Below are positions 45,283 through 54,542 of a stretch of DNA of 64,000 bases, piece after piece. The first letter of the stretch is position 1. The number at the start of each line of letters is the position of its first letter. The position numbers and the translations under genes were made by a program. A model generated the notes under the pieces. The model was not told where the DNA came from, ran no database searches, and saw only the letters and a list, made by a program, of their open reading frames with translations. Origin of the DNA: JBBQZU01 sp041749535 (GTDB taxonomy: Bacteria > Bacteroidota > Bacteroidia > Flavobacteriales_D > Cryomorphaceae); contig JBGTBE010000083.1 of NCBI GenBank assembly GCA_041749535.1, forward strand, positions 17,841-81,840, written 5' to 3'.

Positions 45283-45741
45283 TTACATTACTATAAAATA
45301 TTTATAAGAAATCTCAAGCGATTCGATCACAACCGCATTTTCCTGGGCATTAAAGTCAGATATGGTCCATTTCTTTGGCCAGGCATCCACGACGTGCCAG
45401 AGCTTCAGTGTCTCATGATTTTCATTTAGTAAATGGATATGCAACAACAGAGGTTTGAAAAATTCATATTCTCTCAATTGTACAAAGCCCATTACCCACT
45501 TGATAATAAGCGAATCAGTAAGCAGGCCTCGCTTTAATACGAGGTCAGAATATTTGGTTCGCCCCGGTAATTTATGCTCAAAGCGGTTTTCGCCCCCCTC
45601 CTTAAATGTTTCTACATCCACCTCCATGTTAAGTCCCGACACCGATTGAAAACGTGTATCATTATCGTTGCTGAAACCCAGAAACATCACTTTAAAGTGA
45701 AAGCCTACCGGGGGATAATATCCGCCATGACTATTTGCCAT
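45283..45741 (-). CDS. eCIS inner tube protein 2 (gp19-like)
   Basis: 152 aa, the usual size of tail-tube proteins. It has the T4 gp19-like pattern: GFHFKVMFLG near the start, FQSVSGLNMEVDVETFKEGG, then LPGRTKYSDLVLKRGLL and a C-terminal LWHVVDAWPKKW...AVVIESLEISYKYF. This second tube form is likely a specialised ring near the baseplate, as in other eCIS with two or more tube proteins. Its start at 45741 lies 44 bases after the stop of the first tube gene, and 11 bases separate its stop from the DUF5908 start. Confidence 0.93.
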   Translation of the reverse strand: MANSHGGYYPPVGFHFKVMFLGFSNDNDTRFQSVSGLNMEVDVETFKEGGENRFEHKLPGRTKYSDLVLKRGLLTDSLIIKWVMGFVQLREYEFFKPLLLHIHLLNENHETLKLWHVVDAWPKKWTISDFNAQENAVVIESLEISYKYFIVM

Positions 45742-45785
45742 TATATAAAGTGTTTTTTTGCCTAAAGCCGTGCTTTAAGCCATTG

Positions 45786-46214
45786 TTAATTCATGAGGTT
45801 TAATCCTTCATGCGCCAGCTCGAGCGTTTCAATAGCGACTTCATTGCCATCGCTTTTCAGGTCGCTTGCCTGCACCTTTACCGGAAATGCATTTCTGGCT
45901 TTCCACGTCATTACGGGTGCATGCGTTTCGTCCAGAAGACTGATTACAATATCTCTGCGTTCGGCTTTATTGAGGCTTATTGTGTTTATCCATTTGTAGA
46001 AATCGCTGTCGCCTGCAATGGAGCCACGCTTAAGCGTGACGTTGCTGAACTTGTGCATGCCGGGCATTTTTATTTTCGAATATTCGGGACTGCTGCCCTC
46101 GCGGTATTCAATTGCTTCTACCTGCATATCGAGGCCGGTAACTTCGGTAAACCCGACCCGGTCGCCGCCCCACTGTACCTGAAAATGAAATTTTGGAAGA
46201 GGATATGTTGCCAT
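45786..46214 (-). CDS. eCIS inner tube protein 1 (gp19-like, main tube)
   Basis: About 142 aa starting at ATG 46214; the open frame reaches 46289, but MATYPLPKFHFQVQWGG is the conserved start of this family. Further motifs are VGFTEVTGLDMQVEAIEYREG, then IKMPGMHKFSNVTLKRGS and VTLKRG-type core phrases, ending with ALETLELAHEGL-like residues (EVAIETLELAHEG). It would stack into the hexameric inner tube inside the sheath. The 127-base gap to the sheath gene holds a short direct repeat (GAGAAGTGAA twice) but no gene and no clear promoter. Confidence 0.93.
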   Translation of the reverse strand: MATYPLPKFHFQVQWGGDRVGFTEVTGLDMQVEAIEYREGSSPEYSKIKMPGMHKFSNVTLKRGSIAGDSDFYKWINTISLNKAERRDIVISLLDETHAPVMTWKARNAFPVKVQASDLKSDGNEVAIETLELAHEGLNLMN

Positions 46215-46341
46215 TGTTTTGGTTTTAATTTGTTTGGAAAAATAATTTGAGAAGTGAATTCTGAGAAGTGAAAGATTTATTTCATTCACCTATCGAAATT
46301 CAACCACTGATTTATTGCTTATTGAGCTACTGCAAATGCCA

Positions 46342-48396
46342 TCAACTTTCAGCCATTTTATGTGAGAATTGCAGGATGATAAATTCGGCGGGCCGCACCA
46401 CAGCCATACCAATTTCAACAATCATTCTGCCTTCAAGGATGTCGATGGCAGTCATGGTTTTATTCAAACCAATTGCCACATAAAATGCATGCTCGGGTTT
46501 AGCGCCCTGCAATGCACCTTGTCTCCATAGTAGGGTCAAAAAGTTTTCAATCATTCCCTGCACTTTTACCCAGGTGTTGGCATCGTTTGGTTCAAACACA
46601 AAAGGCTCAGTTGCTTTTTTCGTGCTCTCTTCCACCATATTGAAAAACCGACGCACACTCACATAGCGCCATTCGTTGTCGTTGCCCGCAAGGGTTCTGG
46701 CGCCCCAAACGAGGGTACCTTTTCCGGTAAACGAACGGATCACATTGATTGATTTGCCGGCCACTACATCTACATTCAAATCTGATTGTTCATCATGGGA
46801 AATATTTACAGCAGGCGCCAATACCGAAGCTAGGCTTTCGTTGGCAGGAGCTTTCCATACCCCCCTTGCATTGTCAACCCTTGCATAGACCCCGGCAATA
46901 GCCCCTGATGGTGGCAGCTTGCTAAATTCCTTTTTTATATGCTTCACCACATTCGAAATGATAGGATGACTTTCATACAAAGCATCCTGTGCTACTTTTT
47001 TATAGGTCGTAGCCGAAGATTGGAGAGAATTGGCAAAAGCTTCAATTTTTTTAAAAGCTGCCTGTACATCCAAGGCTGCAATTTTTGCTATAATGGGCAA
47101 GTTGGCCTCCACCGTACTATCCCCATAATTTTTTGCCGAAGGATTGGCAACGGCCATCGGGTTGGCTACCCCTAGCCAGGTTGCATTGATTGTAGGATAT
47201 AACCCATTTACTACGGCAGCGTTGGTATGATCATTTCCGGTAAGTTCGGCTACAGCTATATTTCTGTCAAGCAAAATAAGTGCTTCGGCAGCCCCCCGCC
47301 ATTGTGATACAGCAGTAGCGTAGGTGTTCAAATCATTTTTCATGGCATCAGTAACAAGCGTGGTAACAAGTTCATTAAACCGCAGTAAAGAAAGCCGGCA
47401 AAAATTCATCAGGGCTGTGAAAGTGGTACGGCTTGCCGCGGGGGTGTTGGCCGCATCCACAGCCTGTTTCATGGCTTTGTATTTTTCCGCAATATTGCGT
47501 TCAGCACCTGTTCCGGGAAGATTACCGCTCGAAGTGGTGGCCGAGCGAATCGCTTCGCTAACTGCTTCCACAGCCGCAAGTTCTCCATTGGTCAGGTTGA
47601 AATTTGATACCAACGCGTTCAGAGCAGTATCTGACGTCAGGGTCTCGGCTGTAATTCCTGCAGGAAGACCGGTGAGCACAACGGTGGCAAAGTCAACATC
47701 GCGCGGATAAGTAGCATAGACCCATGGTGTATAAGCTGCGCCATATTTTAAGTGGTTGATACCTATTTGCTGACGGAAATTAATTACCGCTGTGCCGTGA
47801 TCATCGTCAATATTCTCCTTAAGATCCAGCACAGCCACCCGGTCCTGCAATTTTTCGCACTGCGCCAGCGCCATTTGCTGAAGCGAATAAAAAGCAGGAT
47901 CGTCTTCGCCACCCACGACCATATTACAGGCATCGGGAAAAAGAATCATGGTAGGTGCGTCCACTTTTTCAAGGGCTTTCACACCACTGCGGAGTCCGGT
48001 TCCTGCCGCTTCATCTCCTGCAATAGGTGCCTCACCAAAAGTGCCCACAGAAACAATGTAGCATTGCCCCCCACCATTGTCAAAAAATAAGCGCATACAA
48101 TCATATAGAAAATACCGCTCGGTATTGGCAATGGCCACGGAGCTTACCGAAAAATTATTGTCGGGATCAAGTGTTGCTGTAATAGATTCAGGGATTCTGT
48201 CTTCTCCGAAATACTGCCTATACTCAAGCATTGAACGAATTTTTGTAGGCTTAAAGGCGAGGCTTTCGCCTTGTTTTTCAGCCTTGGCCGTGTACCCAAC
48301 AAATGCTGGAATCGCTGTTTCTACCTGGGCTACACTTGGAGGTAGTTTGGGTATTTCTTCAATGTATACCCCGGGGGTCTTATAGGTGGTTGCCAT
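46342..48396 (-). CDS. Contractile sheath protein
   Basis: 684 aa. It starts with MATTYKTPGVYIEEIPKLPP, the conserved sheath N-terminus, and ends with the linker region seen in phage and eCIS sheaths (GALQGAKPEHAFYVAIGLNK; GMAVVRPAEFIILQFSHKM). It is longer than phage or Afp sheaths (usually about 350-500 residues), because an Ala/Thr-rich stretch (about residues 240-450) is inserted and probably forms a surface domain. Only one sheath gene is present, unlike the three in Afp/PVC-type clusters. The sheath contracts to drive the tube outwards. Confidence 0.95.
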   Translation of the reverse strand: MATTYKTPGVYIEEIPKLPPSVAQVETAIPAFVGYTAKAEKQGESLAFKPTKIRSMLEYRQYFGEDRIPESITATLDPDNNFSVSSVAIANTERYFLYDCMRLFFDNGGGQCYIVSVGTFGEAPIAGDEAAGTGLRSGVKALEKVDAPTMILFPDACNMVVGGEDDPAFYSLQQMALAQCEKLQDRVAVLDLKENIDDDHGTAVINFRQQIGINHLKYGAAYTPWVYATYPRDVDFATVVLTGLPAGITAETLTSDTALNALVSNFNLTNGELAAVEAVSEAIRSATTSSGNLPGTGAERNIAEKYKAMKQAVDAANTPAASRTTFTALMNFCRLSLLRFNELVTTLVTDAMKNDLNTYATAVSQWRGAAEALILLDRNIAVAELTGNDHTNAAVVNGLYPTINATWLGVANPMAVANPSAKNYGDSTVEANLPIIAKIAALDVQAAFKKIEAFANSLQSSATTYKKVAQDALYESHPIISNVVKHIKKEFSKLPPSGAIAGVYARVDNARGVWKAPANESLASVLAPAVNISHDEQSDLNVDVVAGKSINVIRSFTGKGTLVWGARTLAGNDNEWRYVSVRRFFNMVEESTKKATEPFVFEPNDANTWVKVQGMIENFLTLLWRQGALQGAKPEHAFYVAIGLNKTMTAIDILEGRMIVEIGMAVVRPAEFIILQFSHKMAES

Positions 48397-48417
48397 AAAA
48401 TGTTGTTTTAGATTGGT

Positions 48418-49593
48418 TTAGTATTGCAAGTTGGTTGTGGCCAGCAGGTAGTCGGTATCATTTTGATTTATCTTCCCCAACCTGCTGCCGTTGGGGACCG
48501 GTAAATTCTTAATCGTAAACTTTTTGTCTGGATCTGGCGGATTGGTATTGTTGTATTCCAGTGTCACATGCGGGTAGGCTTCCTGACTCATCCGTACCGG
48601 CGTGCGGCTGGTAAATTGTGCAAAACCGGTTTCGTCAAAAGCAATAGCATTTGTTTCATCAGCTAGCCCTTTCACCGAATCAGTGCGCGCCTGGTAACGC
48701 CAGATGGCAGTGCGTGGTGCAAACCTGACTGTGTAATGCGGACTTTGCAACACACCATCATCATTCAGCAACCTGAATGCTGCATCCAGATTCGTGTAAT
48801 GACAAATAGCTAGCAGGCCTGCATGATTGTACCACTCTCGAGAAGGATCGGCATAAATAATATGGTCAGTGCCATTAACCACCACCCTGTATTGCCCGGG
48901 TGTAAAAGTGGTCCAGGAAAGTTGGTGCTCAGTAACCGGTGATTCGTATTCCTTGTTCTCTGTATAGACCATAATACCGGCTGCTTGTCCGTCGCCATCA
49001 TGTGTATGTACTTCTGCTACCACAGTGGCTGAGGGTGGGTCAACAGGTAGAATTGGAAAAGCCCCGTAGCATGACTTATGCGAGGCAGCATCGGCATAGG
49101 AAACTGCACCACGGTCGGCCCATTGTTGGGCATTGGCTAGGCTGCTGCCGGCTGCGAGGTTTCTCAATGCTTCAAAGCAGGTGCCACCCGCATTGCGCAC
49201 AAATTGGCCGAGCGTATAGGTATTGCCCGATGCAAAAAGTGAATGCCGGGCAGTGATGTATTTTTTACCATCCTGCTCATGTGCGCTGCCGTTGTGAAAG
49301 TAAAATCTGTTTTTGGAGCCCAAATCAATTTGGGTGTAAGCAAAAAACTGTGAATCTATCGGTTGCCAGTAAAACTCAAATAGGCTGTTTTCTGCTATTT
49401 GCGTAAATGGTTTATCCTCCAGATCTACCTTTACAAACACAAACAATTCGTGGTTCCATATCTTGTATAAAGCGCCTGTATCCTGCAACAATTGCTTACA
49501 TGCCGGAGTAGGCTGCCATTCAAATTTTGCGCCCCGGCCATCATTATAATAGTCGTGCAAAAATTCAATACTGAAGAGCACTTTATACTTCAT
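48418..49593 (-). CDS. Conserved eCIS-associated protein of unknown role
   Basis: 391 aa, no signal peptide or membrane segment. It opens MKYKVLFSIEFLHDYYNDGR and is rich in beta strands and aromatic residues (WDRGAVSYADAASHK-type phrases; LSWTTFTPGQYRVVVNG). I recognise no domain. From memory, Bacteroidota eCIS often carry a similar protein beside the sheath and DUF4255 genes. It lies 11 bases after the DUF4255 stop, and its own stop is 22 bases from the sheath start, so it is co-transcribed with them. A structural part at the distal end of the particle is possible. Confidence 0.6.
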   Translation of the reverse strand: MKYKVLFSIEFLHDYYNDGRGAKFEWQPTPACKQLLQDTGALYKIWNHELFVFVKVDLEDKPFTQIAENSLFEFYWQPIDSQFFAYTQIDLGSKNRFYFHNGSAHEQDGKKYITARHSLFASGNTYTLGQFVRNAGGTCFEALRNLAAGSSLANAQQWADRGAVSYADAASHKSCYGAFPILPVDPPSATVVAEVHTHDGDGQAAGIMVYTENKEYESPVTEHQLSWTTFTPGQYRVVVNGTDHIIYADPSREWYNHAGLLAICHYTNLDAAFRLLNDDGVLQSPHYTVRFAPRTAIWRYQARTDSVKGLADETNAIAFDETGFAQFTSRTPVRMSQEAYPHVTLEYNNTNPPDPDKKFTIKNLPVPNGSRLGKINQNDTDYLLATTNLQY

Positions 49594-49603
49594 GGAACAG
49601 GTT

Positions 49604-50200
49604 CTATCGATTCATCAATGCTTCATTAATTTGTATATCTCTGATCAGGCTTCCTTCAATGCGGTTGCTTGTATCTTCAATACCCACCACCCTGATTTTG
49701 TACATCACCGATGGCAGGTATTTGCCACCGAGCGTACTCCATAAATGGTTTACCTGTTCAAAATTGATGGTGTATAAATCAAGCGTGAGCCGCTCAATGG
49801 CTGGGTCGAGACCAGGGTAATTGAAGCTGTCGAAAACTCGGTTGCTTTGAAAACAACCGATGATGCTCGAAAGCGTCTCCAGTGCGACCGAATAATTGCC
49901 GATGGTAACTGCAAACAAAGCGTACAAATTGAGAAATATTTTGGGGTTTTGATAATGCACCCCCGCTGAAGATCTTACTACGTTTTCAGGGCTTTTTGAA
50001 ATCTTATCTTCTTCAATATTGACGAGACCCAATATGGCCCTTGCACTGCTTTCGTTGCCCGCAGCTCCACCACCACCTTCGTTTTCGGCAGCTTTTGCAA
50101 TGTTTCCAAGTGCAACCCATTTTTCTGTGGAAGGCTCGAATCGGGCATCGAAATACCCATTAACATGCGATTCAAGAAACTTGAATGCTTTGTCAATCAT
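49604..50200 (-). CDS. DUF4255/Pvc16-type tube-terminator (cap) protein
   Basis: 198 aa. The N-terminal DUF4255-like pattern is clear: IDKAFKFLESHVNGYFDARF, then VALGNIAKAAENEG and VHYQNPKIFLNLYALFAVTI, followed by ALETLSSIIGCFQSNRVFDS. In known eCIS, this family (Afp16/Pvc16) forms the ring that ends tube and sheath growth at the distal tip. It is the first gene of the operon, 100 bases downstream of a candidate promoter at 50300-50330, and is followed by the 391-aa unknown. Confidence 0.9.
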   Translation of the reverse strand: MIDKAFKFLESHVNGYFDARFEPSTEKWVALGNIAKAAENEGGGGAAGNESSARAILGLVNIEEDKISKSPENVVRSSAGVHYQNPKIFLNLYALFAVTIGNYSVALETLSSIIGCFQSNRVFDSFNYPGLDPAIERLTLDLYTINFEQVNHLWSTLGGKYLPSVMYKIRVVGIEDTSNRIEGSLIRDIQINEALMNR

Positions 50201-50299
50201 AAGAAGATAATTTAAGGGGGCGGTTGTAGCCTCTGAATTATTGAGAACGGGCGGTGTAATTTGGTTATGGCCCGTTCAATATTAGAACAGAGATTGCCA

Positions 50300-50330
50300 T
50301 AAAGGTAGAAGAAGATATTTAAAATGCAAG
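50300..50330 (-). promoter_or_regulatory. Candidate Bacteroidota-type promoter for the eCIS operon
   Basis: On the minus strand, CTTG (50330-50327) is followed after 19 bases by TACCTTTA (50307-50300), close to the -33/-7 consensus TTG and TAnnTTTG. A transcript start near 50293 would leave a leader of about 95 bases before the DUF4255 ATG at 50200. Confidence 0.45.
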
Positions 50331-50527
50331 CCCATTAAAAAAAAACTGCTGGTATTTTAGCATTTTAATTGCGCTTTTGCACAATGTGTAATCAGCAATC
50401 TTTTACAGACATTCGACATCAATAACCGCTGATAAACAAATGATTAAGCTATGTGTTGCTTTATAATTAGTTAAGCATTATTCCGTTGGCGAATAGATCA
50501 GCGACAATTATAAACGACCTGTGTCAT

Positions 50528-50558
50528 CTGCGTTCTATTTTGGTGTTACAGAACGCAG
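50528..50558. promoter_or_regulatory. 9-bp inverted repeat between the divergent eCIS operon and pfk gene
   Basis: CTGCGTTCT (50528-50536) and AGAACGCAG (50550-50558) form perfect arms with a 13-base gap. The whole 50201-50705 intergenic stretch has no gene, so this is a candidate operator or short hairpin acting on either neighbour. Confidence 0.35.
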
Positions 50559-50705
50559 CACATGCAGATGCGCAGATGGTCACGGATTTAATTTGACCTA
50601 AAAGTCAGAGCCACTTTCTTATCCAAAAAATTTTACCTTCAAACCCTGAAATTATAAGGCTATTAAAAACTTCATTTAATACTTTCCACAAATATTTAGA
50701 ATAAA

Positions 50706-51797
50706 ATGAAAAAAATACTTGTAGCTACCGGCGGTGGTGATTGTCCCGGACTGAATGCGGTAATACGCGGCATTGTGAAAAGGGCAGCACAGGAAAAAGA
50801 CTGGGAAGTGTGGGGAAGCATGGAGGCCTTCAACGGGCTTATGGAGGAGCCTACAAGGCTTATAAAACTGGATGAGGCAACAGTCTCAGGTATACATGTA
50901 CGGGGCGGTACCATCATTAAAACCACCAACAAAGGAAACCCCATGAACTATCCGCAGGTTCAGGCCGATGGAAGTATAAAGGAAACAAATAGAATTCCAT
51001 GGCTTGTGGAAAGGGCAAAGCGCATGGGCTTCCACGCTATTGTAAACATAGGAGGCGATGGTTCTCAGGCCATATCGCAGGCTATGCATGAGGCAGGTAT
51101 GCCCGTGGTGGGCGTGCCCAAAACCATAGACAATGACTTATCTTCTACCGATTTCACGTTTGGGTTTCAAACTGCTGTGCAGGTGGCTACCGACTCCTTC
51201 GACAGGCTGGTAACTACTGCGAGCAGCCACCACAGGGTAATGATCATGGAAGTGATGGGACGGGACGCAGGCTGGATTGCCTTGTACACAGCCATAGCCG
51301 GAGGGGCAGAGATTTGTCTGATTCCTGAAATACCCTACGACCTGAATCTTGTGAAAAAACGCATAGAAAAGAGGTATGATCACGGAAGAGGGTTTGTGAA
51401 CATCGTAGTGGCCGAAGGTGCACACGCAAAAGATGGAAGCATTACCGCGTCGAAAGGCGAAGCAGGGCGCAATGCCATCAGGCTAGGTGGTATAGCATAT
51501 ACCCTTAGTCAGCAACTGAAAGACCTTGGACTCACTGCCGACATTCGCGAGACCGTGCTGGGCCACGTGCAAAGGGGCGGCACACCCACAGCCTTTGACA
51601 GGCTGCTGGCTTCTGTATTTGGAGTCAAGGCTTTTGAGCTTATTCTCGAAGGAAAATTCGGGGAGTTGGTGGTATTCAGCAACAACGAATTTAGCTCAGT
51701 ACCTATAAAGGAGGCTATAAGTGCGTACAATGTGGTAAAACCGAATGGTACTCTCGTGAAGGCAGCCAAGGGACTCGGCATCTCATTCGGAGATTAG
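50706..51797 (+). CDS. 6-phosphofructokinase, group III (Gly119/Lys139 type)
   Basis: 363 aa, cytosolic glycolytic enzyme converting fructose 6-phosphate to the 1,6-bisphosphate. It has the nucleotide-binding GGGDCPGLN (9-17), IGGDGSQ (115-121) and PKTIDNDL (138-145) motifs, with MGRDAGW for substrate binding. The Gly in GGDGS normally means ATP as phosphoryl donor, while the Lys in PKTIDND is shared with the pyrophosphate-dependent branch. This mix marks the group III enzymes, in which the donor cannot be fixed by eye. It is a single gene with its own promoter region, divergent from the eCIS operon and convergent with mscS. Confidence 0.93.
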   Translation: MKKILVATGGGDCPGLNAVIRGIVKRAAQEKDWEVWGSMEAFNGLMEEPTRLIKLDEATVSGIHVRGGTIIKTTNKGNPMNYPQVQADGSIKETNRIPWLVERAKRMGFHAIVNIGGDGSQAISQAMHEAGMPVVGVPKTIDNDLSSTDFTFGFQTAVQVATDSFDRLVTTASSHHRVMIMEVMGRDAGWIALYTAIAGGAEICLIPEIPYDLNLVKKRIEKRYDHGRGFVNIVVAEGAHAKDGSITASKGEAGRNAIRLGGIAYTLSQQLKDLGLTADIRETVLGHVQRGGTPTAFDRLLASVFGVKAFELILEGKFGELVVFSNNEFSSVPIKEAISAYNVVKPNGTLVKAAKGLGISFGD

Positions 51798-51848
51798 CAC
51801 CCAGCATGCAATTTGTTTGTTTGTTTGCGCAGCAAAGACCAGAGAGCA

Positions 51849-54422
51849 CTACACTTTAGGGTTTGTATTCGGGTCTTCCTCTTCTTCGGTTTTCTCCGCA
51901 GCATCGCCCACTGCCTTCACCACGCCTGCCACAGCTTCGCCTTTGGTCTCAGAGCCTTCTGCAGGTGGATCATCCATTTCCCCGCCCTGACTTTCAGAAG
52001 CAGCCAAAACTTCTTCAGTGTTGTGCAAAACCATCTGCGGAAATGGAATCTCAATTTCGGCTGCGTCAAAAGCGCGTTTTATGGAGCGCATGGTGTCGCT
52101 TTTCACCCGGATCCACCAGTCGTTGTGCACCCAGAACAACACCTTGAGTTCTATAGCGCTGCTTGCAAACTCCTTTACCAATACCACCGGCTCAGGATAT
52201 TTTCTAATGCGATCATCTTCGCTTATAAGATTGGTCACCAACTCAGTAACTTCATCAAGATTGGTATTATAGTGCACCCCTACGACAATCTCTACACGGC
52301 GGGAACTGTCATTCAGTGTCCAGTTTATCAGGTGGTTGTTTAGCAGCTCCCCGTTTGGAATGATCACATCTGAACCGTCGAAGGTGCTCACCACACTGCT
52401 TCTGAACCCTATGCTTTTCATGGTTCCCATTTGCCCTCCTATCTCTACAACATCGCCTATGCTCAGTGGCTTCTCGAAAGCGATGATAAGTCCGCTTACC
52501 AGGTTGTTCACCACATTTTGAAGCCCGAATCCGATGCCGACACTCAAAGCCCCAAAGATGATCGCAATCTTATCCAAAGCAATACCGGAAATGGCAAAGG
52601 CAAACAAGACGCCTACAGAAATAATGGCTATCCGAATCAGCAATAGCCAGCTTCCCAACCCTCCTTTCTTGGCGCTAACCCCTTCAGATGAATTGTTGCC
52701 AGCGAAATAAGATACAATCTTTGAAGCCAATCCTGCAACGAGGATTACAGAAACAAAAAGTACAATGCCTCCTACGCTAAATGCGAGGGAGCCAATTTTA
52801 TGCTTGGCGTGGATAATCTCAGAAATGGGCTCAGTAATCTGATCGTAGATATAGAAGTTGCGTCCTACCAGGATAAACCAACCTACGAGGAGAAAAATGT
52901 AGAGATAGGCGGGTGCGTCTTTCCCCAGCTTTTCAAAATCGATGTAGTACCTTTTCTTCTCATCCTCGCGGTACGCTTCGGCACTCAGGGTAAAAACTTC
53001 ATTGAGAAACCTTAGGCTGTATAGCAGCAACAACCCTACCTGAAGATTGAAATAACCCGCTGTCAACATTCCTTTTGCCAGGTTGTACCTACCGAAGGTG
53101 TTGGCCACAAGGGAAATAAAAACGAATACAATAAAAATTCCAATAAAGAGCATCAGCCTCTTTTCCTGCATTTCTTTGCGAATATTCGAAGTAGAGTTCA
53201 TGATGGCAAAACCCAGACCCAAGGCTGCGCAAGCAGCCAAAACAAAGCGCTCGAATTGAGATGTATGCAACAACATATTGAAGGCACTCACGATGATGGT
53301 GAGAACTAAAAAAATGATAAAATACCTTCTCCACAGTCTGTGAAGGCTATCCCACAGTACCAAAAGCAAGAGCAGAGAAGCCACAGTCCAAATAATGGCA
53401 AAGAGTGCGAAGGGCGGAGCCGGGAAAATAAACTGCCCAACCGATAAGACAATTATTGCAGCAGTTGATCCCGGGTATCTCGTAACAGTATTGCTCAACA
53501 TCCCGCTACCGGCACCCATGGTTGCAATAATGTTGATCTTTAGATTTTTCAGATAGTTACCTAAAATGAATATCAACAGCAGCAGAATCAACACCCTTAA
53601 CCAATGGTTCGAAAAGTAAAACCAGAGTACAAGAACCGATTTATTGAGGGAGTATTTCAGGTTGCTCTTAAGCGGTCTATGGTCATTTTCCCATTGCCAA
53701 ATGTTTCCTGTTTCTCTGAGAAAAGACCTTGTGGATAAATCTTTTCTGTAACTCTCTATACCTTCGACCCTGGTTACAATTTCATTCTGAACAATGACCG
53801 TTCTGAAGCGTAGATTACGTACAGATTTAATAACCTTGTCCAGGTTTTTTTCTGTGCTGCCAATTTCCTTCATCAAGTAGGAAAGGTCCGTTACAAAACC
53901 CACCAACTCTGCAGAGTCAGCAGGCAAATAGAATAACATACTGTCGCCTGAGATAGAGTCTATGGAGATGCGGAAAGTCTCCAGTTTCGATAAGTATTTT
54001 TCTATTTCATCCTGCCTTTCGGTAGCACGTTCTCTTATTTCATGCAGCATGGTGGCAGAGGTGGCGAGGTTTCGGGCCGATTGAATGCTACCTCTGCTAT
54101 TAAATATACCTTCGGCAGCTACATCACTGCGCAGCTTAATAAGATGTAAATCCCTGTCAATTTCAATAGTGTCGATACCCCTTTCAAGGTAGGCTGATGT
54201 TTGTTGGAATACTTTGCGCAATGCCGAGAATAGCTGGGCCTGCTTGTTGATGCTCAACCTTTCACGATAATCAGATTGGAGCTTTTCGGTTGCTTCTTCG
54301 GTTGCCGTTTTAATGTTTGCTCTGAAGGCAGAGTCCACCACCACGTAAAGGGATGAGTCTGACTGGGCACCCATTTCCAGGCAAAGGAAAACAGCACAAA
54401 CACACACTGCGAAATACCTCAT
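51849..54422 (-). CDS. MscS-family mechanosensitive channel, large form
   Basis: 857 aa. A cleavable signal peptide (MRYFAVCVCAVFLCLEMGAQ) precedes a large periplasmic helical domain (about 25-260). About ten hydrophobic segments follow, then the MscS core: the pore helix (FGALSVGIGFGLQNVVNNLV), beta domain (GDVVEIGGQMGTMKSIGFRS; FDGSDVIIPNGELLNNHLIN) and cytoplasmic C-terminus. This is the MscK/MscM-like large form, which opens on membrane tension to release solutes in hypoosmotic shock. The C-terminus is acidic and unstructured (AGVVKAVGDAAEKTEEEED). Convergent with the phosphofructokinase gene; 51 bases separate the stops. Confidence 0.9.
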   Translation of the reverse strand: MRYFAVCVCAVFLCLEMGAQSDSSLYVVVDSAFRANIKTATEEATEKLQSDYRERLSINKQAQLFSALRKVFQQTSAYLERGIDTIEIDRDLHLIKLRSDVAAEGIFNSRGSIQSARNLATSATMLHEIRERATERQDEIEKYLSKLETFRISIDSISGDSMLFYLPADSAELVGFVTDLSYLMKEIGSTEKNLDKVIKSVRNLRFRTVIVQNEIVTRVEGIESYRKDLSTRSFLRETGNIWQWENDHRPLKSNLKYSLNKSVLVLWFYFSNHWLRVLILLLLIFILGNYLKNLKINIIATMGAGSGMLSNTVTRYPGSTAAIIVLSVGQFIFPAPPFALFAIIWTVASLLLLLVLWDSLHRLWRRYFIIFLVLTIIVSAFNMLLHTSQFERFVLAACAALGLGFAIMNSTSNIRKEMQEKRLMLFIGIFIVFVFISLVANTFGRYNLAKGMLTAGYFNLQVGLLLLYSLRFLNEVFTLSAEAYREDEKKRYYIDFEKLGKDAPAYLYIFLLVGWFILVGRNFYIYDQITEPISEIIHAKHKIGSLAFSVGGIVLFVSVILVAGLASKIVSYFAGNNSSEGVSAKKGGLGSWLLLIRIAIISVGVLFAFAISGIALDKIAIIFGALSVGIGFGLQNVVNNLVSGLIIAFEKPLSIGDVVEIGGQMGTMKSIGFRSSVVSTFDGSDVIIPNGELLNNHLINWTLNDSSRRVEIVVGVHYNTNLDEVTELVTNLISEDDRIRKYPEPVVLVKEFASSAIELKVLFWVHNDWWIRVKSDTMRSIKRAFDAAEIEIPFPQMVLHNTEEVLAASESQGGEMDDPPAEGSETKGEAVAGVVKAVGDAAEKTEEEEDPNTNPKV

Positions 54423-54542
54423 GAAACTAGCTTATAAGATTGGTTGACGTTGATCGGTTTAGCTAACCAATGCCCAAAATTAATTCTCTAAATAAATATT
54501 TATCTCTTTATGAGACAGACAGGAGAGCGTCAAACAATTACA

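Noticed and set aside
21540..50200. Operon as a prophage or T6SS
   Set aside because: No capsid, portal, terminase, integrase, TssJLM or ClpV genes; DUF4255, DUF5908, CIS_TMP-type and DUF4157 proteins point to an eCIS.
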